DNA of 64,000 bases from Chitinimonas_A lacunae (GTDB taxonomy: Bacteria > Pseudomonadota > Gammaproteobacteria > Burkholderiales > Chitinimonadaceae): NCBI RefSeq assembly GCF_042650885.1, contig NZ_JBHSBU010000001.1, forward strand, positions 868,001-932,000, read 5' to 3'. The notes under the pieces were generated by a model. It did not search any database. It saw nothing but the letters and a program-made list of their open reading frames with translations, and was not told where the DNA came from. Shown here one piece after another: positions 23,115-31,409 of this stretch (positions are counted from its first letter, which is position 1; the number at the start of each line of letters is the position of its first letter). Position numbers and translations under genes: made by a program.

Positions 23115-24416
23115 ATGAACGACACCGACAAGGAAATTCTGTACAAGCGCAAAGCGTACTTTCTGGCGCAGACCTTCTTTATCAAGGACAACAGCGCCGA
23201 CCTGCTGCTCAATGCCCACAAGTACGACTTCGATATCCTGTTCTTTGATCAGACTGCCGATTTTCTCCGCGCCTTGGACGATGGCGACGATGAAGACCTG
23301 TTTGTGGTCGACCTGGATGTGCTCTACAACCTCCAGGCCGACCGCAACAACCGCACCCTGTTTCTGCGCGATCTGTTGAAACTGCTGCCCGACAATCGTC
23401 ATTACGTCTATTTGCAGACTGAAAAGCAGAGCGGCCGCTTTCTGCTGCAAAAGATGCTGATCGATTCCAACTGCCTCGCCTACGCCGAAAAACCGATCTC
23501 CAACGAGAATCTGATCGACAAGCTGTTCCAGTTATTTGCCCGGCACCAGCGCGATAGCCAAGGCCGGGTGCTTTATCTGGGCGCCGAGGTCGAACTCGAT
23601 ATCGATCTGCTGTCGCAACGGCGGATTTCCGTCCGCCCTCACGACGATGTGCAATCGCTTCATCTGGAAGTCAAGGACTGGCGCCCCGATGTGGTGGTGA
23701 TCGAAGATGGCTTTTTTGCCCGCACCGAAGTCGTGGCCGAAATCATCAAGAAGAATATCGAAACCGACCCGAGCCTCGACATCATCCTGTTCCAGCGCCG
23801 GGCCGATACCGAACAGGCCCGCCGTGCCATCGCGGTCGGGTTTGACGATGTGCTGGTCAATCAGGCCAGCGATATCGCCACCCGCCAATTGATCAACCGA
23901 TTGGCCAAGATCCGTATCAACAAGGATTTGATCAGCAAGGATCGGGCAACCGGTCTGCTCAACAAGATCGGTTTCCAGCAACGCGCCCGCGAATTGATCC
24001 GTCAGGCCGAAAGCCGCAAGAAATCGCTGTGCCTGACCGTATTCGACATCGACAAGTTCAAGACCATCAACGATACCTGGGGCCATTATTTCGGCGATAT
24101 CGTGATCAAGCGCCTGTCGCTGCTGCTTGGCAATTACGTCGGCGAGCGCGATCTGCTCAGCCGTTTCGGCGGCGAGGAATTCGTGATGCTGTTCTGGGAT
24201 ATCGACCCCGACGCCATGCAAGCCCGTCTCGATGAGATTCGTGAAGCGTTCCACGCCATCAGTTTTGAAGTGGAACCGGGCGATATCCGCCAATTCTCCT
24301 TCTCGGGCGGTGGCGCCTTTTTCCCCGAGTTCCGCTCGGAGAATGAATTGTTCCTCCAGGCCGATGCCAAGCTCTACGATGCCAAGCATGGAGGACGGAA
24401 TCAGATCCGCCTATAG
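23115..24416 (+). CDS. Diguanylate cyclase with two receiver-like domains
   Basis: 433 aa. The first 120 and next 140 residues each look like response-regulator receiver folds (strands ending LFVVDLDVLY and VVVIEDGFF), though the first lacks the usual acidic pocket spacing and may not be phosphorylated. The C-terminal GGDEF domain (about 265-433) has TGLLNKIGF, FDIDKFKTINDTWGH and the active-site loop RFGGEEFVMLF, so cyclic di-GMP synthesis is expected. The product-inhibition I-site is absent: Gly replaces the Arg of RxxD five residues before GGEEF. A strong terminator follows, closing the GH13-GGDEF unit. Confidence 0.9.
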   Translation: MNDTDKEILYKRKAYFLAQTFFIKDNSADLLLNAHKYDFDILFFDQTADFLRALDDGDDEDLFVVDLDVLYNLQADRNNRTLFLRDLLKLLPDNRHYVYLQTEKQSGRFLLQKMLIDSNCLAYAEKPISNENLIDKLFQLFARHQRDSQGRVLYLGAEVELDIDLLSQRRISVRPHDDVQSLHLEVKDWRPDVVVIEDGFFARTEVVAEIIKKNIETDPSLDIILFQRRADTEQARRAIAVGFDDVLVNQASDIATRQLINRLAKIRINKDLISKDRATGLLNKIGFQQRARELIRQAESRKKSLCLTVFDIDKFKTINDTWGHYFGDIVIKRLSLLLGNYVGERDLLSRFGGEEFVMLFWDIDPDAMQARLDEIREAFHAISFEVEPGDIRQFSFSGGGAFFPEFRSENELFLQADAKLYDAKHGGRNQIRL

Positions 24417-24530
24417 ACGATGGGTAGTCCGGAAATTTTCATTAATTCAAATATTAGAATGAGCGTATAGCAAACATCAGGCACATTATTTTATTACACT
24501 GATCCGGACACGATTCCGACCAACAAACGG

Positions 24531-24566
24531 ACAGCCATGCGATTTCCCGCATGGCTGTTTTGTTTT
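24531..24566 (+). terminator. Rho-independent terminator of the GGDEF gene
   Basis: ACAGCCATGCG and CGCATGGCTGT pair around a 6-base loop, followed by TTTGTTTT, about 115 bases after the stop. It separates the GGDEF gene from the chaperone gene. Confidence 0.92.
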
Positions 24567-24669
24567 GGTGCGCCGCGCAACTTCCACAATCTTTGCACAA
24601 ACCCATCAGGCCCTGCCGTCACTCAGTCGGGGAGGCGCCATGGTGCGCGATTGCGGAAGGAGAACAGTC

Positions 24670-25146
24670 ATGAATCCCATCGGACAATTCCAAGAGCTGG
24701 TAACAGCGCTGGGCCAAGCACTACGACTCAAGCTCGGCGCCATCGATACCGGCACCCGTTCGGTCGAAGTGCAATATGAAGACGGCTCCAATGTGGTGCT
24801 GTCCTGTCTGGAAGAACGCGGTGAAATCAGCCTGTCGTCGGAACTGTGCTTTGCCCCGACTGGCGAGCGCTTGCAGGCACTTTCGCTGGCCCTGCTGTCC
24901 GATCATGCTTTTGGCGTCGAAACCAACGGCGTGTATTTCGCCTTCAATAAGTCGGCTGGCAAATTCCTGGTATTCAGCACCCATCCGTTGCGCAATCTGG
25001 ACGGCGACACTTTACGGACTGCATTGAATAGTCTGATCCGGACACGTCTGCAATGGCGCAAAGCCTACGATCAAGGTCATCTTGGCCAAGCCGCCGAACT
25101 GCAAGCCACCATTCCTGCCTGCCCGGTGGGTTTCAATTTCGCCTGA
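24670..25146 (+). CDS. CesT/SycE-like class I type III secretion chaperone
   Basis: 158-aa small acidic protein. Its layout follows the CesT fold: an N-terminal helix (FQELVTALGQALRLK, 7-21), strands (VEVQYEDGSNVVLSC and GEISLSSEL), a helix after PTGERLQALSLALL, strands (FGVETNGVYFAFN, KFLVFSTHP) and a final helix with LDGDTLRTALNSL and LQWRKAYD, the typical end of class I chaperones. AAGGAG lies 8 bases before the ATG. The next gene starts 12 bases downstream and encodes a protein with secreted-effector features, the standard chaperone-effector arrangement. These chaperones bind the first 50-100 residues of their effector. Recognition is by pattern, not by a database match. Confidence 0.72.
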   Translation: MNPIGQFQELVTALGQALRLKLGAIDTGTRSVEVQYEDGSNVVLSCLEERGEISLSSELCFAPTGERLQALSLALLSDHAFGVETNGVYFAFNKSAGKFLVFSTHPLRNLDGDTLRTALNSLIRTRLQWRKAYDQGHLGQAAELQATIPACPVGFNFA

Positions 25147-25158
25147 GGAGAAAACGCC

Positions 25159-26664
25159 ATGACCAATCCGCTTCAGAATCATGTTCAGTCACAGAATATT
25201 TCTTTACCGAATCAGTCGTCGGTCAATCTCGATAATAACAACAATAACAACGAAAAAGGCATTCCCAATGCCAACCAGATCACACAGAACAACGCGAACA
25301 ACGACGCTTCGCCCAACAATGTGCTCGTGAAAAGCCAGCAGGAACAGCCTTCCTTGGAACAACCGCAAGAACAGGTAATTGTTCCAAATCCGAAATCGAT
25401 AAACCCAGCCAATCAGGAACCGTTGCTTCAATCGAATATTGGCTTGAAAGACCAGCCCAACATCCAATCGAACAACAACATTCAATCAAATATCCCCTCA
25501 CAAAATCAATCGATTAAAAACCAGGACATCCAGAAAGCCATCCCCAAAGAAGAAATGAAGCGGTGCAGCGACATCTACCAGAATGCCATGATCGACAACA
25601 ATCTCAGCAAAGGCATTAGAGATGTTTTCTCTACACTGGACAATGCCTATGATGATTTCAATTTCTCCAGAAAAGGCGAAGAAATCAACAAGCAAGAATT
25701 CTCCCAGGGGATGTACCGCACCATGCTGCTGAAAGGCGCGCATATCGTGTTTGAAGATGGCGGGGAATTATTTAACAGCCTGCAGGAAAAAGGTGGCATG
25801 TGCAAAGACAAGCCACAAGCTGACGGTAAATTCTTTGATCGCGGCGGTGCCTCGTCACATTACTGGGAATATACCAAGGATGCCACCGACGAACAGAAGA
25901 ACTGTGCGCACGCCTCCACTTATAAGTGCAAAGCAGAACTGGAGATGAATGGCTTGTATCCACAAAGAAAGGAATATATACAGACAAAACAAATGGGTGC
26001 CGATATCGGCCTGGCTGCCAAAGCATCCGGATTTAAGCATGATCTGGGTCATCTGCTGATCGGTCTCGATTGGGAGGGAAACACCTTTGTTCAATTTGAA
26101 AAGCACGGTTATTCAGGATTGACGGAAAAGGCGCTGCATGGAGTTGACTATTTTGACCATTCCTACTCCGAAGACCAGATTGGTCCCCAGGGGGATTTCG
26201 ACGCCACTGAAAAACAGGGCAATAAGTCTCTACTTACGAAAAGTGCTGTTGTGGTCAAGAATATCAACTCCTACGGCATCCCTTACCTCAATAAGGGACT
26301 CGACCAACTTGGCCGTCAGCAAATTGAAAACTATAGCCATGAGAAGTTGAGCTTCGCCAGAGAAGCCTCTCACTTTATTGCCACACCTCAGGAGATTGAG
26401 GATGTTTCCAATCACAACAACAATAACTCAAACAACAACAACTTAAACAATGGCCTCATGATAAGCAGCAGTTCCTCAGCCTACAGTAAGGAAATCGTAG
26501 ACAACCACAACAACAGTCTCCTCAACAACAATAACAATATTCCCAGCAATCATTCGAACTCCGCAAATAACAATAACGACGACAAGAAGGAGGTCAAACT
26601 CAATGTCAACCCGGTGAACAACAATAATAACAATGACCCTCTTGACGACCTCGAACTGGATTAA
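25159..26664 (+). CDS. Asn-rich candidate type III secreted effector with a possible papain-like core
   Basis: 501 aa with about 78 Asn by hand count. Three parts: an Asn/Gln/Ser-rich N-terminus (1-125) with runs such as six Asn at 26-31, typical of a secretion signal plus chaperone-binding region; a compact, ordinary-composition core (about 126-415); and a second Asn/Ser-rich tail (416-501) with an acidic end. The core has NCAHASTYKC (Cys249) and, 49 residues on, LGHLLIGLDWEGNTFVQFEK (His298), resembling the Cys helix and His strand of NlpC/P60-type papain-like enzymes. No known effector family is recognised. GAGGAG precedes the ATG. AT-rich codon use (AAC/AAT runs) contrasts with neighbours and suggests transfer. 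Paired with the chaperone gene; terminator follows. Confidence 0.8.
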   Translation: MTNPLQNHVQSQNISLPNQSSVNLDNNNNNNEKGIPNANQITQNNANNDASPNNVLVKSQQEQPSLEQPQEQVIVPNPKSINPANQEPLLQSNIGLKDQPNIQSNNNIQSNIPSQNQSIKNQDIQKAIPKEEMKRCSDIYQNAMIDNNLSKGIRDVFSTLDNAYDDFNFSRKGEEINKQEFSQGMYRTMLLKGAHIVFEDGGELFNSLQEKGGMCKDKPQADGKFFDRGGASSHYWEYTKDATDEQKNCAHASTYKCKAELEMNGLYPQRKEYIQTKQMGADIGLAAKASGFKHDLGHLLIGLDWEGNTFVQFEKHGYSGLTEKALHGVDYFDHSYSEDQIGPQGDFDATEKQGNKSLLTKSAVVVKNINSYGIPYLNKGLDQLGRQQIENYSHEKLSFAREASHFIATPQEIEDVSNHNNNNSNNNNLNNGLMISSSSSAYSKEIVDNHNNSLLNNNNNIPSNHSNSANNNNDDKKEVKLNVNPVNNNNNNDPLDDLELD

Positions 26665-26680
26665 GTCGGGTCAAAAACAA

Positions 26681-26710
26681 AATCGGCGGGATAAAACTCC
26701 CGCCGATCTC
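26681..26710. terminator. Hairpin between effector gene and ABC exporter gene
   Basis: ATCGGCGGG (26682-26690) and CCCGCCGAT (26699-26707) form a perfect stem between the convergent genes. An A-run precedes it on the plus strand, giving a T-rich tail on the minus strand (TTTTGTTTTTG); the plus-strand tail is poor in T. It probably terminates the exporter transcript and perhaps both. Confidence 0.7.
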
Positions 26711-26752
26711 GCTCTATTACCCTGAACAGCCCGGTTCTCGAAAGAGCTGATC

Positions 26753-28900
26753 TTATGCCTGTACCGTCGACGCCGCAGCCGCCCTGCCAGAGGTTGCCGG
26801 ACTTCTTGCCTGCTTGATCTGCGCCAGATTGATCACTCGATCAGCCGACTTGATGGTGTCGGGGCGATGGGCAATCAGGATGCGGGTGATCTGCATACTG
26901 CGGATCGCCTCGTTGACCCGCTGCTCCAAAGCCACATCGAGATGGCTGGTGGCCTCGTCGAGAAACAGAATCTTGGGTTGACGGTAGAGTGCCCGCGCCA
27001 GCAACAGGCGCTGTTTCTGCCCGCCCGACAGACTGGTGCCCATATCGCCGACCAGACTGTGGTAGCCCATGGGCATGGCGACGATATCGTCGTGCAAAGC
27101 GGCCGCCCGGGCGCAGACCTCGGCACGCTCCACATCGATCTGCGGGTCGAAGAAGCAGATATTGTCGAGCAGCGAACCCGACAGCAATTGATCGTCCTGC
27201 AACACGGCCGCGATCTGGCTGCGGTAATGCAGCAGGCCCAGACGGCGGATATCGTGGCCATCGGCGCGCACCTCGCCTTCGCTTGGCTCGACCAGGCCCA
27301 TCAGCATCTTGAGCAAGGTGGTCTTGCCGCAGCCAGACGGCCCGACGATCGCCACCGACTCGCCGGGTTCGATGCGGAAATGCAGATCGCGGAAAATCCA
27401 CGGCTCCGACTCGGCGTAGCGAAAACTCAAACCTGCCGCTTCCACGGCCCCGTCCAGCGGCTGTTCCCGCCGCTCGCCTTCGAGATTGGCTTCGGTCTTG
27501 GCCAACGCCACATCGGCCAGCCGGGACAGATGCAGATCGAGCATCTTCAGATTGATCCACTGCTCGATCAGCGCCGAGGCACGGGTAACGAATTGCTCTT
27601 TGTAGGACAGGAAGGCAAACAGCATCCCGACCGATAGCGCACTTTCCATGGCCATCCGGGCGCCGAAATAGATCACCAGGATATTCTGTAGGCCAAATAC
27701 CAGCTGGTTGACCCCGCTGTAGCCCAGATTGAATTTGCCCAGCGCAATCCCGGCATTGAAGCGCTCGGCGAGCCGGTTCTGCCACAGCATCAGCCGTTCG
27801 GTCTCCTTGCCGAACATCCGCACCGAAGGCATGGCGCGAACGGTTTCCATGAAATTGCTTTGTTCCTTGGCGCCAGCCACGATCTGGGTTTCGCTCAGTC
27901 GCCGGTGATAGTCGTAGCTGAGGCCACGCACCAAGCCATAGAGCAGCACCGAGGCCAGCACGATCCAACCGAGCCTGGGCGCATAGACAAACATCATGGC
28001 CAGCGTGGCCAGGGCCATCAGTCCGTCGACCACCGCCCCCACCAGACCACTGGTGAGCTGCGACTGGATCTGCGACAGCGAATCGAAACGCGCCATCACA
28101 TCGCCGATATGGCGCTTCTCGAACCAGTCGAGCGGCAGGCGGAACAGATGGCGCGCCAGTCGCACCGACATCTGGAAGCTGAACAGATTGCTCAAAGCCA
28201 GCATCAGCCACTGGCGCAGCAGGGTGGTCAGGGACGTGATCAGCAGCAACAGGCCAAAGCCGATTGCCAGAACCAGCAATAGATCGCCATCGAAGCTGGT
28301 CAAAACCTCGTCCACCACCAGTTGCTGGTAGAACGGCGCCAGCAGCGCAAAGAACTGGAGAATCAGCGACAGCCCAAGCACCTTAGTCAGGCTCGCGCGC
28401 AGTCCCGGCACATTGCGGGCGAAATCGGACAGACGCAGCCTGGCAACATCCTTGCCCGGCTGGAATGCCTCGGTGGGCGTCAGCTCAAGCGCGATGCCCG
28501 TGTAGTGTTTGCTCAGCTCGTCGTAATCGATGACCCGGCGGCCATAAGCCGGATCGTGGATCACCGCGCGACGGCCGTCGGTCGAGGCCAGGACCACGAA
28601 ATGGTTCAGATCCCAATGCAGCACGCAAGGCAGCCGCAGCGTGGTCAGTTCGGACAGCGGCGCACTGAGGGCACGCGAGGCCATGTCGAGCCGATCGGCG
28701 CAGCGTACCAAACCGCCCAGCGTCATGCCTTTGCTCGATAGCGAGAAACGTTGGCGCAGCCGGCTCAGATCGATGTCCAGCCCGTGAAAACCCGCCACCA
28801 TGGCCAGACAGGCCAGACCGCATTCGGCCACTTCGGTTTGGCGGATGATCGGCAGGCGGCGCCCACCGAAAAGTTGCAATGCAGACAGCAGATGCGACAT
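26753..28900 (-). CDS. Peptidase-containing (C39) ABC exporter, bacteriocin/peptide type
   Basis: 715-aa inner-membrane protein that cleaves a double-glycine leader and exports the peptide. The N-terminal C39 peptidase has Cys27 in TEVAECGLACLAM, His100 in HWDLNHFVVL and Asp116 in IHDPAYG, so the triad is intact. A six-helix ABC membrane domain (about 160-440) follows. The ATPase has GPSGCGKTTLLK (Walker A), SLSGGQKQRLLLARAL (signature) and KILFLDEATSHLD (Walker B). CvaB/LahT-like. The ATG at 28900 has AGGAGG five bases upstream, which overlaps the end of the adaptor gene; the in-frame GTG before it is too close to that site. No precursor peptide gene is visible nearby. Confidence 0.93.
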   Translation of the reverse strand: MSHLLSALQLFGGRRLPIIRQTEVAECGLACLAMVAGFHGLDIDLSRLRQRFSLSSKGMTLGGLVRCADRLDMASRALSAPLSELTTLRLPCVLHWDLNHFVVLASTDGRRAVIHDPAYGRRVIDYDELSKHYTGIALELTPTEAFQPGKDVARLRLSDFARNVPGLRASLTKVLGLSLILQFFALLAPFYQQLVVDEVLTSFDGDLLLVLAIGFGLLLLITSLTTLLRQWLMLALSNLFSFQMSVRLARHLFRLPLDWFEKRHIGDVMARFDSLSQIQSQLTSGLVGAVVDGLMALATLAMMFVYAPRLGWIVLASVLLYGLVRGLSYDYHRRLSETQIVAGAKEQSNFMETVRAMPSVRMFGKETERLMLWQNRLAERFNAGIALGKFNLGYSGVNQLVFGLQNILVIYFGARMAMESALSVGMLFAFLSYKEQFVTRASALIEQWINLKMLDLHLSRLADVALAKTEANLEGERREQPLDGAVEAAGLSFRYAESEPWIFRDLHFRIEPGESVAIVGPSGCGKTTLLKMLMGLVEPSEGEVRADGHDIRRLGLLHYRSQIAAVLQDDQLLSGSLLDNICFFDPQIDVERAEVCARAAALHDDIVAMPMGYHSLVGDMGTSLSGGQKQRLLLARALYRQPKILFLDEATSHLDVALEQRVNEAIRSMQITRILIAHRPDTIKSADRVINLAQIKQARSPATSGRAAAASTVQA

Positions 28901-28909
28901 CACGGCCTC

Positions 28910-30148
28910 CTAAGCGCCGAAAACCCGGCCATGTACCGCATAGAGCGGTTCGAACAGCCACTGCCACAGAGGACGGCGGTCGAGCACGATATCGGCTCCC
29001 ACGGCCATGCCGGGCTTGAGGGGATGACGCACGCCATAGGCCAGCACATCCTGCCGATCCAGTCCGACCTTGACCCGGTAGACCGGCTCGTTGACCTTGA
29101 TGGGTCCGGTCAGCTCTTCGGGCGCCAGCACGGTCTGGGAAACCGTTTTCACCACACCACCCTGCATGCCGAAGCGCTGGTAGGGAAAGGCGGCGATCTG
29201 CAGCCTTACCCGCTGGCCGGGCCGGACAAAGCCGATGGCCCGGGTCGGTACGAACAGTTCGGCTTCGAGGCTGGCGTTTTCCGGAATGATGGCCAGCAGC
29301 GGCACACTGAGATTGGCCGGCTGGCCGGTGACAGCCTGTAGTGCCGTGACCCGGCCGCTGATGGGCGCGGGCAGGATCGAATGGCGGCGGTGTTCCAGCT
29401 CCAGCGCCCGCTGGCGCAGATCGGAATCGGTCGACAGCAGCCGGTCGCGCTGGTCGGCGCTGTCGATGCGCGACTGCGCCAGCTCCAGCCGTGCCTGGGT
29501 CAATTCGGCCTCGCGTCCGGCCAGCTGACGCACCAGATCCTGCCGTTGCTGTTCCTGGGCCAGCACCGCCTCTTCGTATTCGCGGAAACCGTTTTCGGAG
29601 ATAAAACCGTTGTTCAGCATGGTGCGCATCGAATCGCGTTTCTGCTGAGCAAGGTGGAGCCGGCGTTCCTGCAAGGCCAACTGGCTGCGCAACTGGGTCA
29701 GTTCACGCTCCAGCCCACGCTCACGTGCTGCCTGCTTGTCGATTTCGGCGTCGGAACGGGCGTTGAGCCGATCGAGCGTGGCACGCACGCCACGGTGCTG
29801 CTTGGCCAGTTCGTCGAGCAGACCGGCTTCCAGCGCGGCGGTGCGCTCGGAATCGACTTCCAGCAAAGGCTCGCCCGCCCGCACCAACTGCCCCTCCTCG
29901 ACCAGCACCCGGCCAATGCGGCCATCGCGCAGGGCAAAGACCTTGACCAGCCCGCTCGACGGCAGCGTGACCCCATCGGCGCGTGCTTTGCGTGAATACT
30001 CTGCCAGCGACAGAAACAGCAATATCATCAAGGCCAGCGTTGCTGTCAGTGTCAGCGCCAGACTGATCGGGAGCGAGCGGATATTGATGCTCTCGCCGAC
30101 CTCGCGGTCGCGCTGATGCCGGACCGCTTCTTCACGAAATAAAATCAT
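28910..30148 (-). CDS. HlyD-family membrane fusion protein (CvaA-like)
   Basis: 412-aa periplasmic adaptor joining the ABC exporter to an outer-membrane channel. A single transmembrane helix (about 28-49) is followed by GLVKVFALRDGRIGRVLVEEGQLVRAGEPLLEVD (about 64-97), the first lipoyl half, a long coiled-coil hairpin (about 105-255, rich in Leu/Arg/Glu/Gln) and the second lipoyl half with ILPAPISGRVTALQAVTGQ near 262. The C-terminal LKPGMAVGADIVLDRRPLWQWLFEPLY is the typical bacteriocin-exporter adaptor ending. It is the first gene of the two-gene unit; an outer-membrane TolC partner must be encoded elsewhere. Confidence 0.93.
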   Translation of the reverse strand: MILFREEAVRHQRDREVGESINIRSLPISLALTLTATLALMILLFLSLAEYSRKARADGVTLPSSGLVKVFALRDGRIGRVLVEEGQLVRAGEPLLEVDSERTAALEAGLLDELAKQHRGVRATLDRLNARSDAEIDKQAARERGLERELTQLRSQLALQERRLHLAQQKRDSMRTMLNNGFISENGFREYEEAVLAQEQQRQDLVRQLAGREAELTQARLELAQSRIDSADQRDRLLSTDSDLRQRALELEHRRHSILPAPISGRVTALQAVTGQPANLSVPLLAIIPENASLEAELFVPTRAIGFVRPGQRVRLQIAAFPYQRFGMQGGVVKTVSQTVLAPEELTGPIKVNEPVYRVKVGLDRQDVLAYGVRHPLKPGMAVGADIVLDRRPLWQWLFEPLYAVHGRVFGA

Positions 30149-30377
30149 GGGTTTGTCAAAGGATTACGGGGGAATGGCAATCCGACGGCGAAGCCGGATC
30201 TTGGACGAATTTCCTGAAAAAACCTGCCTGATATTTGATAACAAACGGCAGCGAGCCTTATAGCACGGGTCCGACCACTCACCAAGCCGGCCGGGATGCG
30301 GTAGCGCGGCCTTCCTATTACAATCGCGCCCCAATGCCCCCAGGGCTTTGATCCAGAAAACCGAAAACGGAGACCCC

Positions 30378-31334
30378 ATGCGTTCGCTCATCCTCGCCGG
30401 CCTGATCGCGGCCGCCTTCGCGCCCGCCGCCCTGGCCGCCAAACCGGCAAAACCTGCCAAGACCGCTGCGCCCGCCGCCAAACTCGATATCGCCGTGCGC
30501 GACCTGTCGCCCAAATTTGTCGAGTTCTACCAAGTCGCCAGCGAGCCGGTGAAAACCGAACCGGGCAAGCCGGTCGAGAACGAAGCCGATGTGCGCTGGC
30601 GCTATTTCAAGCAGGGCTATGACTTCAGTGTCCACCAGGACGAGGCCGCCGCCCGCGCCGCCTTCGAGCAGGCCTGGCCGCGCTATCCGGCAGTGATGAA
30701 GCAGATCGAGGGCGGCTTTGATGCCATGACGCCCAAGGTCGACCAGATGCTGAGCACGCTGGCCGACCAGTATTACTTCACCAAACCGCTGACCCTGCGC
30801 TTCGTGTCCTACGTCGGCACTTTCGAAGGCCGCGTCTGGAGCGAGCAGGATGGCGACCGCACCAATATCTACCTGCCGCTCGAAACCGGCCCGGAAACCC
30901 GTGCGCTGCCGCTGGCACGGCTGCTGAGCCGGATGATGCTCGACAAGGAACTGCCCTGGCCCAATGGCCGGCCGCGCAATCTGGCCGAGCAGATCATTGC
31001 CGAAGGCGTGCTGGCCCATGGTCTGAGCGCCGCCGTGCCAGGCCAGCCCGATGAAGCCTATCTCGACCTGCCGGCCGCCAAGCTGGCCGAACTCAAGCAG
31101 AACAAGCCTCAGGTGCTGCGCAGCATCATTCCGCTGCTCAAGAGTGGCGCCGACGATACGCTTGCCACCTATCGCAGCGACAAGCTGGCTGAAGCGCGCT
31201 ATGCCGGCTGGATGCTGGTCAAGGGTTTCCGTGGCAGCCAGAAGGCGCAATTGGCCGATCTGATCCGGCAGAACCCGAACGATCTGGTGCGTGCCAGCGA
31301 ATTGATGCTGGCCGGTCTCGCCAAGAGCAAATAA
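30378..31334 (+). CDS. Secreted protein of unknown function, possible inactive DUF2268-like
   Basis: 318 aa with a signal peptide (residues 1-21, ending APAALA), then an Ala/Pro/Lys-rich spacer (22-45) and a helical domain. The order of helices ending LAEQIIAEGVLAHGLS (about 206-221) resembles the DUF2268 predicted zinc-protease family, where an E-G-L-A-E-H segment follows the HExxH helix, but here the expected zinc helix reads ARLLSRMML with no His or Glu. If related, it is a catalytically dead relative. GGAG stands five bases before the ATG. It precedes flhB by 75 bases in the same direction. Confidence 0.75.
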   Translation: MRSLILAGLIAAAFAPAALAAKPAKPAKTAAPAAKLDIAVRDLSPKFVEFYQVASEPVKTEPGKPVENEADVRWRYFKQGYDFSVHQDEAAARAAFEQAWPRYPAVMKQIEGGFDAMTPKVDQMLSTLADQYYFTKPLTLRFVSYVGTFEGRVWSEQDGDRTNIYLPLETGPETRALPLARLLSRMMLDKELPWPNGRPRNLAEQIIAEGVLAHGLSAAVPGQPDEAYLDLPAAKLAELKQNKPQVLRSIIPLLKSGADDTLATYRSDKLAEARYAGWMLVKGFRGSQKAQLADLIRQNPNDLVRASELMLAGLAKSK

Positions 31335-31409
31335 GGTCGCCCGCCCGTCGGGCGGCCGGGCCGGTTATGATGGCGTTCCCGGCGCCCGACGCCTCGCCCG
31401 GCGATTGCC

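Noticed and set aside
31341..31355. CCGCCCG/CGGGCGG inverted repeat before flhB
   Set aside because: Single-base loop and no T-run; could be chance in GC-rich DNA and does not look like a terminator.
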